DNA from: Curtobacterium sp. VKM Ac-2865
GTDB taxonomy: Bacteria > Actinomycetota > Actinomycetes > Actinomycetales > Microbacteriaceae
Assembly: GCF_015350905.1 (NCBI RefSeq)
Contig: NZ_JADKRZ010000003.1
Location: 1 to 64,000, forward strand
Reading direction: 5' to 3'
Length of the DNA: 64,000 nt
Part shown: positions 26,020 to 33,462 of the stretch, piece after piece
Layout of the letters: every line of letters starts with the position of its first letter
How positions within the stretch are numbered: position 1 is the first letter of the stretch
Notes under the pieces: model-generated
The model's database searches: none
What the model was told of the DNA's origin: nothing
Seen by the model: only the letters and a program-made list of their open reading frames with translations
Translations under genes and position numbers: made by a program

Positions 26020-26889
26020 ATGCCGCTCGTGCACACCCGCTCCACCGTCATCGAGTACCTCGACGAGGGCCCGCGGACCGGCACGCCCGTGGTGCTGGTG
26101 CACGGCTTCCCCGACCACCCGGGCACCTGGGACGACGTCGTCGCCGCCCTGCCGCCTGGCCTCCGGGTCATCCGCCCGTTCCTCCGCGGCGTCGGTGAGA
26201 CCCGGGTGGTCGACCCGGAGGCCCGTTCGGCGCAGGTCGCCGCACTGGCGACGGACCTCCTCGACCTCCTCCACGAGCTCGACCTGGGACCCGTCGTCCT
26301 GGTGGGGCACGACTGGGGCGCCCGGACCGCACACGCCCTGGCTGCGCTGGCGCCCGAGACCGTCACCGGCCTGGTGACGATCGCGACTGCGTACGGCCCG
26401 TCTTCGCTGCTGCACGGCGAGGCGGCGCTCGACGAGGCCGCAGGGGCCTGGTACCGCTACTGGCTCTGCACGGAGCCAGGAGCAGAGGCGTTCCGACGGG
26501 CGCCGGAGGACCTGGTCAGGTGGGCGTGGAAGCACTGGTCCCCGTCCCTCCCGCTGTCCGCCGACGCGCTCGGCCAGGTGCTCCGAGCGGTCGACACCGA
26601 CGACTTCGCCGACCTCGTCGTCCACTACTACCGACACGGCACGGGCGAGGCACCGGGCAGTCCCCGGTACGAGGCGGCCCAGGCCGTCCTCGACACCTGG
26701 CCGGAGATCACCGTCCCGACCACGTTCCTCATCGGCCTGGAGGACGACTGCGAGACACCGACCATGGCCCGCGCGAACGCCCCGTGGTTCCCAGCGGGCC
26801 GTCGCCTGGTCGAGCTCGACGAGGTGGGCCACTTCGTGCAGCGCGAGGACCCGCGCGCGGTCGCCGACGCGATCGCGCAGCACCTCTGA
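26020..26889 (+). CDS. Alpha/beta hydrolase (epoxide-hydrolase-like)
   Basis: A 289-residue alpha/beta hydrolase. The oxyanion motif HGFPDH is at residues 28-33 and the nucleophile elbow GHDWG places Asp at residue 98, as in epoxide hydrolases and dehalogenases. The catalytic His lies in VGHFVQRE near the C-terminus. GAAAGG precedes the ATG. It stands alone; no substrate can be inferred. Confidence 0.9.
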   Translation: MPLVHTRSTVIEYLDEGPRTGTPVVLVHGFPDHPGTWDDVVAALPPGLRVIRPFLRGVGETRVVDPEARSAQVAALATDLLDLLHELDLGPVVLVGHDWGARTAHALAALAPETVTGLVTIATAYGPSSLLHGEAALDEAAGAWYRYWLCTEPGAEAFRRAPEDLVRWAWKHWSPSLPLSADALGQVLRAVDTDDFADLVVHYYRHGTGEAPGSPRYEAAQAVLDTWPEITVPTTFLIGLEDDCETPTMARANAPWFPAGRRLVELDEVGHFVQREDPRAVADAIAQHL

Positions 26890-26935
26890 ACCACCGCCGG
26901 GAGGCTCGTCCTGCGTCCGCCAGGTCCGTCCCGTC

Positions 26936-26954
26936 CGCCAGGTCCGCCCTGGCG
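26936..26954 (+). terminator. Short hairpin between hydrolase and metal-sensor genes
   Basis: A 7-bp stem CGCCAGG / CCTGGCG with a 5-nt loop. A half copy of the palindrome family (CCGGGAGGCTCGTC, 26897-26910) lies 8 nt after the hydrolase stop, and GTCCGCCAGGTCC occurs twice here. Confidence 0.5.
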
Positions 26955-26972
26955 ACACGTCAGCCGTCGCTG

Positions 26973-26978
26973 TATGGT
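26973..26978 (+). promoter_or_regulatory. -10 box TATGGT of a leaderless transcript
   Basis: TATGGT ends 6 nt before the ATG at 26985, so transcription should begin at or next to the start codon. No ribosome site is present. GTCAGC (about 26960) and GCTGAC (about 26988) form a loose inverted repeat spanning the start and could be the sensor's operator. Confidence 0.55.
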
Positions 26979-26984
26979 CATCGC

Positions 26985-27329
26985 ATGCTGACCATCGCCT
27001 CGCGGCTCGACGTGATGAACCGGCTCGGTCGGGCGCTCTCCGACCCGACCCGGTCGCGCATCCTGCTCCGGTTGCTCGACGAGCCCGGCTACCCGGCCCG
27101 CCTGGCCGACGAACTCGACCTGACGCGGACGAACGTGTCGAACCACCTGGCCTGTCTCCGCGGGTGCGGGATCGTCGTCGCCGTGCCCGAGGGGCGTCGG
27201 ACCCGCTACGAGATCGCCGACCGGAACCTCACCGTGGCCCTCGAGGCCCTGGTGGACGTCGTCCTCGCGGTCGACGACGGCACCGCCGAGCAGGACTGTG
27301 CCGCTGAGCAGGACTGCGCCGCACGATGA
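26985..27329 (+). CDS. cmtR: ArsR/SmtB-family metal-sensing repressor, CmtR-like
   Basis: A 114-residue winged-helix repressor. The recognition helix region is LTRTNVSNHLACLRGCG. Cys57 and Cys61 sit in this helix, as in the Cd(II)/Pb(II) sensor CmtR, and the C-terminal tail adds Cys105 and Cys111, near CmtR Cys102. Metal binding should release it from DNA. Its stop overlaps the start of the CDF-like gene by 4 nt, so it controls its own efflux pump. The tail repeats AEQDCA twice. Confidence 0.92.
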   Translation: MLTIASRLDVMNRLGRALSDPTRSRILLRLLDEPGYPARLADELDLTRTNVSNHLACLRGCGIVVAVPEGRRTRYEIADRNLTVALEALVDVVLAVDDGTAEQDCAAEQDCAAR

Positions 27330-28009
27330 CCGCGACGACCGCCCCGCTCGCCGGACTGACCCCCGCCCGACGCGCCATCCTGCAGCGGCGCATCCGGTGG
27401 ATCGTCGCCGCCACCATCACCTACAACCTGGTGGAGGCCGTCGTCGCGGTCACGGCCGGCACACTGGCGTCGTCGACCGCGCTCATCGGCTTCGGCCTCG
27501 ACTCGGTCGTCGAGGTCCTCTCCGCCGCGGCCGTGGCGTGGCAGTTCGCGGGTCGTGACCCGGAAGCCCGCGAGCGGACGGCACTGAAGGTCATCGCGGT
27601 GTCGTTCTTCGGCCTGGCCCTCTACGTCACGGTCGACGCCGGACTGGCCTTCGCCGGCCTCCGCGAACCGGAGCACAGCACCGTCGGCATCGTCCTGGCC
27701 GCGGTCAGCCTCGCCGTCATGCCGTTCCTGAGCCTGCTCGAACGGCGCACCGGCACGGAACTCGGATCGGCCTCCGCGATCGCGGACTCGAAGCAGACCC
27801 TGGTGTGCAGCTACCTGTCCGCAGCGGTCCTCGTCGGGCTGCTGCTCAACACGCTGTTCGGCTGGACGTGGGCCGACCCGGTGGCGGCGCTCGTGGTGGT
27901 GGTCGTCGCCGTCCGCGAGGGACTCGAAGCCTGGCGCGGCGACGCCTGCAAGCAGCCGGTCGCGGCAGTCACCGGCGACCGACCGGCTGCCGGCTGCGAC
28001 TGCTGCTGA
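27326..28009 (+). CDS. Cation-diffusion-facilitator-like metal transporter
   Basis: A 227-residue membrane protein with about six helices. Asp in GFGLDSVVEV and again in IADSKQTLVCSYLS fit the paired helix metal sites of CDF-type exporters. It lacks the cytoplasmic CDF C-terminal domain and instead ends in a Cys-rich tail (GDACK and CDCC), suited to soft metals. Co-expression with the CmtR-like sensor points to cadmium or lead export; this is inferred. Confidence 0.85.
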   Translation: MTATTAPLAGLTPARRAILQRRIRWIVAATITYNLVEAVVAVTAGTLASSTALIGFGLDSVVEVLSAAAVAWQFAGRDPEARERTALKVIAVSFFGLALYVTVDAGLAFAGLREPEHSTVGIVLAAVSLAVMPFLSLLERRTGTELGSASAIADSKQTLVCSYLSAAVLVGLLLNTLFGWTWADPVAALVVVVVAVREGLEAWRGDACKQPVAAVTGDRPAAGCDCC

Positions 28010-28027
28010 TCCACCGAGGACGGTGGA
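28010..28027. terminator. Bidirectional hairpin between convergent genes
   Basis: A 7-bp stem TCCACCG / CGGTGGA with loop AGGA starts at the transporter stop and serves the convergent rpmJ gene on the other strand. Confidence 0.6.
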
Positions 28028-28039
28028 CCAGTACCGAGC

Positions 28040-28162
28040 TCAGCCCTGACGGCCCTTGCCCCGCGGGTTCAGCTTGTTGATGACGAACGTGCGACCACGG
28101 CGACGGACGACCTGCGCGCCGGGGAGCCGCTTGAGGGACTTCAGCGAGTTGCGGACCTTCAT
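28040..28162 (-). CDS. rpmJ: 50S ribosomal protein L36, zinc-free paralogue
   Basis: A 40-residue L36 of the larger ribosomal subunit. It begins [20 protein letters not shown] and ends in [12 protein letters not shown]. The four zinc ligands of ordinary L36 are absent, which marks the C-minus version made when zinc is scarce. GGAGG precedes the ATG. A Zur-like palindrome lies 14 nt upstream of the start, shared with the divergent CobW-C gene. Too short for most gene finders. Confidence 0.95.
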   Translation of the reverse strand: MKVRNSLKSLKRLPGAQVVRRRGRTFVINKLNPRGKGRQG

Positions 28163-28175
28163 GATGCCTCCTTCG

Positions 28176-28190
28176 TGAGAACTGTTCTCA
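28176..28190. promoter_or_regulatory. Zur box between rpmJ and the CobW-C gene
   Basis: TGAGAACTGTTCTCA is a perfect 7-1-7 palindrome of the length and style of actinobacterial Zur sites. It sits just upstream of TAGAGT (28192-28197), the probable -10 of the leaderless gene at 28205, and 14 nt from the rpmJ start. Zur with zinc would silence both. Confidence 0.82.
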
Positions 28191-28204
28191 GTAGAGTAGT
28201 GCGC

Positions 28205-29269
28205 ATGGACCACGTAACGGAACCCCAGCACCCCACCCGCCCCGAGCCTCCCGGCCTGCACGTGACCCTCGTGAGCGGCCTGCGCCCGGACGCACGGACG
28301 CGGGTGTGTCGACGACTCGCCGGTACGGCGGCCGGAGCAGGACCCGAGCCGTCCGGCACGGCGGTGGCGGACGACACCCAGGACAGCGGCGAATTCGCCC
28401 TGGTGCTCGCCGACCGCCTCCTCGCGATGGCACGCGACGGGTCCTCCGGTCGGACGATCGTCGGACTCGAGCCAGAAGCCGACCTGATGGAGGTTGCATT
28501 CGTCCTCGAGACCGAACTCGACCACCACCGCGACGAGGGACCCGTCGTCGAGCTCCACGACCTCGTCGCCGTGGTGTCGGTGCGGGACCTGCACCGCTGG
28601 CTGCTCTCGCCCGTTGCGGGTCCAGCGGAGGACCACGTCACGGCCGAGTTCCTCGCGTCGCAGGTCGAGTTCGCGACCGTCGTCGTGCTCACCGACGCCA
28701 CGACGGCCCCCGCCGACCAGCTCGACAGCGTGCTCTGGCTGCTCCGACGGCTCAACCCGGACGCCGCCGTCATGGGCATGCCGGCGGGGCCGTTGCGCGC
28801 CGCGCGGTGGAGCGGCCGTGGGTGCGCCCGTCGCCTCGGCCAGCGGATGGGGTGGACGCGGGCGCTCGCCGGCCCCGACGCAGGCGACGCGCTCGTCTTC
28901 CGTGACCCACGGCCCTTCCACCCGGAGCGGCTGTTCGAGGCGGTCCGGCACGACCTCGTCCCGCACCGGGTCGGACGGATCGCGCGGTCCCGCGGGCTGG
29001 TGCAGCTCGCCACCCGGACGGTCCAGTACGGATCGTGGCGCAGCGCCGGGGACACCGTGTCCTTCGACCCCTCCGGGATCTCGAGCTGGGACCCGGACGC
29101 ACCGGTCGGGCAGGAGCTCGTCCTCTTCGGCGAGCGCCTCCACCGGGACCACGTCGTCTCGGCGCTGCAGGCCTGCCTGCTGACCGACGAGGAACTGCTC
29201 GACGGTCCGCCGGCCTGGGACGGGTACGCGGACCCGTTCCCGGTGTGGCCGGTGCCGCACCACCACTGA
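28205..29269 (+). CDS. CobW C-terminal-domain protein with a degenerate GTPase half
   Basis: A 354-residue COG0523-like protein. The C-terminal CobW_C domain is clear (about 265-335: [40 protein letters not shown]). The N-terminal half aligns with the GTPase but the P-loop GxxxxGKT is replaced by GLRPDART (about 25-32), the CxCC metal motif is missing, and the NKxD region reads VLTDATT. It should not hydrolyse GTP. The ATG at 28205 lies 7 nt after TAGAGT (leaderless). The Zur box implies a zinc-starvation role, probably metal handling for zinc-free ribosomes. It ends in His-His-His. Confidence 0.85.
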   Translation: MDHVTEPQHPTRPEPPGLHVTLVSGLRPDARTRVCRRLAGTAAGAGPEPSGTAVADDTQDSGEFALVLADRLLAMARDGSSGRTIVGLEPEADLMEVAFVLETELDHHRDEGPVVELHDLVAVVSVRDLHRWLLSPVAGPAEDHVTAEFLASQVEFATVVVLTDATTAPADQLDSVLWLLRRLNPDAAVMGMPAGPLRAARWSGRGCARRLGQRMGWTRALAGPDAGDALVFRDPRPFHPERLFEAVRHDLVPHRVGRIARSRGLVQLATRTVQYGSWRSAGDTVSFDPSGISSWDPDAPVGQELVLFGERLHRDHVVSALQACLLTDEELLDGPPAWDGYADPFPVWPVPHHH

Positions 29270-29284
29270 TCGCGCGCGGTCGTC

Positions 29285-29301
29285 CGACGGGAGGCTCGTG
29301 G
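29285..29301 (+). repeat. Half copy of the GGGAGGCTCGTGG palindrome family
   Basis: CGACGGGAGGCTCGTGG starts 16 nt after the CobW-C stop. It matches one arm of the element at 9017, 10587 and 39737, but the second arm is absent (replaced by a different sequence), so no long hairpin can form. Confidence 0.6.
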
Positions 29302-29319
29302 TTCCGCTCGCAGCCCGTC

Positions 29320-29357
29320 GTAACGATCTCTCATTCCGACGGAAACCAATCCGTAAC
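29320..29357 (+). promoter_or_regulatory. GlnR-type nitrogen box 1, upstream of the nitrilase operon
   Basis: Four 5-mers in strict 11-nt phase: GTAAC (29320), TCATT (29331), GAAAC (29342) and GTAAC (29353), each separated by 6 nt. This is the a1-b1-a2-b2 architecture of actinobacterial GlnR sites (GTnAC-n6-GaAAC). It ends 22 nt before the ATG. GlnR would activate the nitrilase cluster under nitrogen limitation. Confidence 0.72.
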
Positions 29358-29379
29358 ACCCGCTGCTCAGACTGGCTGC

Positions 29380-30285
29380 ATGTCCCCCATCACCGTCGCG
29401 GCGGTCTCGGCGAACTTCACCCGCGACCTCGACCAGAACTACGCGCTCATCGAGCAGACGATCGCGGAGGCCCGCGCACGGGGTGTCCAGTTCGTGGCGT
29501 TCCCCGAGGCCTCGATCGGTGGGTACCTCTCCTCCCTCGGCAACCACGGCGACACCGTGGCCACGACCAAGCGGTCGCTGCCCCCGGCGGTCCGGCTGGA
29601 CGGGCCCGAGATCCGGCGGGTGCAGGAACTGGCCGGCGACATGCTCGTCGCGATCGGGTTCTGCGAGCTCGGCGACGACGGCGAGACGCGGTACAACGCG
29701 GCGGTCTGTCTCGACGGCGGCCAGGTGTACGGCTCGTACCGGAAGGTGCACCAGCCACTCGGGGAACACATGTCCTACGCCGCCGGGGACTCCTACGCCG
29801 CCTTCGACACCCCGCTCGCCCGCGTCGGCCTGCAGATCTGCTACGACAAGGCGTTCCCCGAGGCAGCCCGCATGCTCGCGCTCGACGGCGCCGAGGTCAT
29901 CGTGAGCCTCTCCGCCTGGCCCGCGGCCCGCACCGCCACGGCCGAGGACCTGCAGGAGGACCGCTGGACGTACCGGCACAACACCTTCGACGTCGCACGG
30001 GCGCTCGACAACCAGGTGTTCTGGATGGCGTCGAACCAGTCGGGCACCTTCGGGTCGCTCCGCTACGTCGGCAACGCGAAGGTGGTCGACCCGGGCGGCA
30101 ACGTGCTCGCGAACACGTTCCTGGAGTCGGGGCTGGCGGTCGCCGAGATCGACATCGCCGAGACGTTCCGCGGCATGCGCGGCGGGATGTTCCACCTCCG
30201 GGACCGTCGCCCGGACCTCTACGGCCCGGTGAGCGAGTCCGACACGGCGTCCGTCACCGGCTGGCAGGAGCTCGCACATGCCTGA
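29380..30285 (+). CDS. Nit1C-cluster nitrilase (sll0784 type)
   Basis: A 301-residue carbon-nitrogen hydrolase with the full Glu-Lys-Cys triad: Glu43 in FPEASIGGY, Lys122 in [10 protein letters not shown] and Cys154 in [11 protein letters not shown]. The context (MSMEG_0570, _0569, _0572, radical SAM, GNAT, AIR synthase) identifies the Nit1C cluster, which in other bacteria is induced by nitrogen starvation and has been linked to growth on cyanide as a nitrogen source. It overlaps the next gene by 8 nt. Confidence 0.93.
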   Translation: MSPITVAAVSANFTRDLDQNYALIEQTIAEARARGVQFVAFPEASIGGYLSSLGNHGDTVATTKRSLPPAVRLDGPEIRRVQELAGDMLVAIGFCELGDDGETRYNAAVCLDGGQVYGSYRKVHQPLGEHMSYAAGDSYAAFDTPLARVGLQICYDKAFPEAARMLALDGAEVIVSLSAWPAARTATAEDLQEDRWTYRHNTFDVARALDNQVFWMASNQSGTFGSLRYVGNAKVVDPGGNVLANTFLESGLAVAEIDIAETFRGMRGGMFHLRDRRPDLYGPVSESDTASVTGWQELAHA

Positions 30286-30577
30286 GATGCAGTTCGTGGT
30301 CCGCTGGCCGGACGGCACCGAGGCGTCGTACTACTCACCGAGCCTCGTCATGCACGACTTCCTCGACGCGGGTTCGGTCTACCCGGTCGACGAGTTCGTC
30401 CGTCGGGCCACCGAAGCGCTCGACATCGCGAGCGAGCGCGTCCGCGCGAAGTACGGCTTCGCGTGCACGTCGGCGATGCACACGCAGGAGTCGATCGCGC
30501 TGGCCGCCACACGGAACCCGCTCGGGGACGTGACGGTCACCGGGCTCGAGCCACCACACGCAGGGACACCAGCATGA
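30278..30577 (+). CDS. MSMEG_0570 family nitrogen-starvation protein
   Basis: A 99-residue protein of unknown function, always found in Nit1C clusters. Recognisable parts are FVVRWPDGTE, YYSPSLVMHDFL, YPVDEFVRRATEALDIASER and VRAKYGFACTSA. The single CTSA segment may matter for function. It overlaps both neighbours (8 and 4 nt), so it is translated with them. Confidence 0.88.
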   Translation: MPEMQFVVRWPDGTEASYYSPSLVMHDFLDAGSVYPVDEFVRRATEALDIASERVRAKYGFACTSAMHTQESIALAATRNPLGDVTVTGLEPPHAGTPA

Positions 30578-31869
30578 TCCCGACCACGATCCGGGACGGC
30601 GACCACGTCGAGGCGGTCGTCGTCGGCGGCGGGCAGGCGGGCCTGTCCGTCAGCCACGGCCTCGTCGAGGCGGGCGTGCGCCACGTCGTCATCGAGCGGG
30701 ACTCCGTCGCGCACGAGTGGCGGGACGGGCGCTGGGACGCCTTCACCCTCGTCACGCCGAACTGGCACTGCCACCTCCCCGGGTACCCGTACGACGGGGA
30801 CGACCCGGACGGCTTCATGACCCGCGACGAGACCCACGCCTGGGTGCGGCGCTACGCCGACACGTTCGACGCGCCGGTCGCCGAGGGCGTCGCCGTGCAG
30901 CTCGTGACCCGGCGTGCCGACGGGGTCTTCGTCGTCGCCACGTCCGCGGGCACGATCACGGCGGACACCGTGACGGCAGCGACGGGCGGCTACCACCGCC
31001 CGGTCGTGCCGACCTGGGCAGCCCAGGTGCCGGCACACGTCCGCCAGGTCCACTCACACGAGTACCGCAACGCCGCAGCACTGCCGGGAGGCCCGGTGCT
31101 GGTCGTCGGGACCGGCCAGTCCGGCACGCAGATCGCCGAGGACCTGCACCTCGAGGGCCGCCAGGTGCACCTCGCCGTCGGCCGCGCGCCGCGGGTCGCC
31201 CGGTTGCACCGCGGCAGGGACTGCATGACGTGGCTCGCCGAGATGGGCGTCTACGACATCCCGATCGCCACGCGGGGGATCGCCAAGCGGGAGTCCACCA
31301 ACCACTACGTCACCGGCCGTGACGGTGGCCGTGACGTCGACCTGCGCGCCTTCGCCCGCGAGGGCATGGGGCTGCACGGCCGCGCCACGGGCATCGAGGA
31401 CGGCGTCGTGCACTTCGACGACACCCTCGCGGCGAACCTCACGCACGCGGACTCCGTGGCCGACTCGATCAAGGACGACATCGACGCGTACATCGCCCGC
31501 GAGGGCATCGACGCTCCCCCCGAGGCCCGGTACGTGCCCGTGTGGCAGCCGGAGCCCGGACCGTCGACGCTGCCCCTCGACGAGGTCGCCACGATCATCT
31601 GGGCCATCGGGTTCCGCGCGGACTGGTCGTGGCTCGGCGCGCTGGACGTCCTCGACCCCGAGGGGCTCCCCCTGCAGGACCGGGGCGAGACCAGCGTCCC
31701 CGGGTTCCGGTTCATCGGGCTGCCGTGGATGCACACCTGGGGCTCCGGACGCTTCCACGCCGTCGCGCGGGACGCCGAGAACGTCTCGGCTGGCATCACG
31801 CGGACCGTCAGGACCCCGCACGTCGGGACTCCGCTCGTCAGGACGGCGGTCCCCGAGCCAGCGCCGTGA
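30574..31869 (+). CDS. MSMEG_0569 family flavin-dependent oxidoreductase
   Basis: A 431-residue FAD/NADPH oxidoreductase of the flavin-monooxygenase type. FAD motif GGGQAG is at residues 18-23; the NADPH motif VGTGQSGTQIAEDL is near 170; ATGGYHRPVVP links the domains. It is a regular member of Nit1C clusters and may oxidise the nitrile or cyanide-derived intermediate. The C-terminus carries a threonine/proline-rich tail. Confidence 0.9.
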   Translation: MIPTTIRDGDHVEAVVVGGGQAGLSVSHGLVEAGVRHVVIERDSVAHEWRDGRWDAFTLVTPNWHCHLPGYPYDGDDPDGFMTRDETHAWVRRYADTFDAPVAEGVAVQLVTRRADGVFVVATSAGTITADTVTAATGGYHRPVVPTWAAQVPAHVRQVHSHEYRNAAALPGGPVLVVGTGQSGTQIAEDLHLEGRQVHLAVGRAPRVARLHRGRDCMTWLAEMGVYDIPIATRGIAKRESTNHYVTGRDGGRDVDLRAFAREGMGLHGRATGIEDGVVHFDDTLAANLTHADSVADSIKDDIDAYIAREGIDAPPEARYVPVWQPEPGPSTLPLDEVATIIWAIGFRADWSWLGALDVLDPEGLPLQDRGETSVPGFRFIGLPWMHTWGSGRFHAVARDAENVSAGITRTVRTPHVGTPLVRTAVPEPAP

Positions 31870-31894
31870 CCAGGCCACGGCCTACGCTGGGGCC

Positions 31895-32743
31895 GTGACC
31901 ACCGTGACGATGGCAGCCGTGGCCGCACACTTCGGGCGGGACGTCAGCCGCACGCTCGCGAAGCTCCCCGGGATCATCGAGCAGGGCCGTGAGCGCGGCG
32001 TCGACCTCCTGGTGCTGCCCGACGCCACGATCGGCGGCTACCTCCTCGACCTGCACCACCCGGCATCCGCTGCCGACGGCATCCCCGAGGCGATCGACCT
32101 CGACGGCCCAGAGGTCCGCGCGGTCGCCGCGATGGCCGGCGACATGACCGTGGCGTTCGGGATCTCCGAGCGGGGCGTCGTCGACGGGGAGCCCGTCCGG
32201 TACAACACCGCGGTGTGCGTCACCGGCGACGGGGTCCTCGGCACCCACCGCAAGGTGCACCTGCCCCTCGGCGAGTCCGAGGCGTACGTCGCGGGTGACT
32301 CCTTCCGGGCCTTCGACACCCCGGTCGGTCGCATCGGGATGCTCATCGACTTCGACAAGACCTTCCCGGAGTCCGCCAGGACTCTGGCGCTCGACGGAGC
32401 CGCGGTCATCGCGTGCCTCAGCGCCTGGCCGGCCAGCGTCACCGACCGCTCGGACCGCATCCGGACGGACCGGCAGGCGCACCTGTTCGACCTCTACGAC
32501 TGCGCTCGTGCCGCGGAGAACCAGGTGTTCGTCGTCTCCTCGAACCAGACCGGCGTGCTCGGGGACCTCCGGTTCCTCGGGCAGGCGAAGATCGTCGACC
32601 CCGGCGGGGAGATCGTCGCGAAGACCTGGGCGAAGGGCGGGATGGCGGTCGCCGAGGTGGACGTCGACGCGACGATCACCCGGGCCCGGCGGTCGCTCGA
32701 CCACGCGGCGCAGCGGGTCACCGGCGCGTACCGCCTGACCTGA
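31895..32743 (+). CDS. Nitrilase-family pseudoenzyme (catalytic Cys and Glu lost)
   Basis: A 282-residue nitrilase homologue that aligns along its length with the nitrilase at 29380. The triad is broken: the catalytic Cys is Asp152 (MLIDFDKTFPE against [11 protein letters not shown]), the Glu is Asp43 (LPDATIGGY), and only Lys120 (HRKVHLPLGE) remains. The fold, the dimer-surface motifs and SAWPA and SNQTG segments are well kept, so it is under selection. It may be a partner or regulator of the active nitrilase or a binding protein. GTG start lies 7 nt after TACGCT, so it may also be made from its own leaderless transcript. Confidence 0.88.
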   Translation: MTTVTMAAVAAHFGRDVSRTLAKLPGIIEQGRERGVDLLVLPDATIGGYLLDLHHPASAADGIPEAIDLDGPEVRAVAAMAGDMTVAFGISERGVVDGEPVRYNTAVCVTGDGVLGTHRKVHLPLGESEAYVAGDSFRAFDTPVGRIGMLIDFDKTFPESARTLALDGAAVIACLSAWPASVTDRSDRIRTDRQAHLFDLYDCARAAENQVFVVSSNQTGVLGDLRFLGQAKIVDPGGEIVAKTWAKGGMAVAEVDVDATITRARRSLDHAAQRVTGAYRLT

Positions 32744-32793
32744 GAGCCGGGCGACGGCGCCCTGCGAGGGCCAGAAACCAGAACGTCATCGAC

Positions 32794-32831
32794 GAAACGC
32801 ATCGTTGTTCCAGGTGAAACCAGTCCGAAAC
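32794..32831 (+). promoter_or_regulatory. GlnR-type nitrogen box 2, upstream of the MSMEG_0572 gene
   Basis: Same architecture as box 1: GAAAC (32794), TTGTT (32805), GAAAC (32816), GAAAC (32827), all 11 nt apart with 6-nt spacers. It divides the cluster into two transcription units. The gap 32744-32910 otherwise holds no gene. Confidence 0.72.
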
Positions 32832-32910
32832 GGGCCTCGACACAGACTTGGACCACCGCCAGGAGCACCCGCCTGGCGGCACCACCGACGCTGAGCCCTG
32901 GGAGCACCCG

Positions 32911-33459
32911 ATGACCGATGCAACGACCGCCGAGACGCCGGACTACGACACCCTGGTCGCGGAGAACGCGGAGAAGTCCCGCAACGAGATCGCGCACCCG
33001 TCCCTGCCGAAGGGCAGCACCATCTACGGCTCGACCAAGGTGTTCCCCGACTACACCGCGACGCCGGACCAGTACTACTTCCAGCTCGTCCACGGCATCG
33101 CGCACGAGTCCTCGGTGTCGTTCGTCGCCGTGCTGCAGGCCACGCGGGCCCTCCGCAAGGGCTTCACGAGCGTCCTCTACTTCTACGGCCCCGGCGCGAT
33201 GAACTGCATCGCGAACCGCGGTTTCCCGACCACGGGGTCCGACGGGTTCCCGGGCGAGAACAACATCAACAACGCGCTCGAGACCTTCATCGCCGAGGGC
33301 GGCACGGTGTTCTGCTGCCGGTTCGGGCTGGCGCTGCACGGCAACCGCGAGGAGGACCTCATCGCGGGCGTGACCCCGTGCCACCCGCTCGACGTGCAGG
33401 ACGCCGTCATCCACTACGCCCGCAAGGGCGCGATCATCAACAGCACGTACATGGTCTGA
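32911..33459 (+). CDS. MSMEG_0572/Sll0783 family nitrogen-starvation response protein
   Basis: A 182-residue protein with a DsrE-like look, conserved in Nit1C clusters from mycobacteria to cyanobacteria. Conserved parts are HPSLPKGSTIYGSTKVFPDY, VHGIAHESSVSFVAVLQATR, YFYGPGAMNC, VFCCRFGLALHG and DAVIHYARKGAIINSTYMV. GGGAG lies 6 nt before the ATG. An in-frame TTG at 32848 was rejected. The biochemical role is unknown. Confidence 0.9.
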   Translation: MTDATTAETPDYDTLVAENAEKSRNEIAHPSLPKGSTIYGSTKVFPDYTATPDQYYFQLVHGIAHESSVSFVAVLQATRALRKGFTSVLYFYGPGAMNCIANRGFPTTGSDGFPGENNINNALETFIAEGGTVFCCRFGLALHGNREEDLIAGVTPCHPLDVQDAVIHYARKGAIINSTYMV

Positions 33460-33462
33460 CCA

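Noticed and set aside
28159-30318. A 719-codon minus-strand frame across the CobW-C and nitrilase genes
   Set aside because: Shadow of two genes with intact family motifs on the plus strand.
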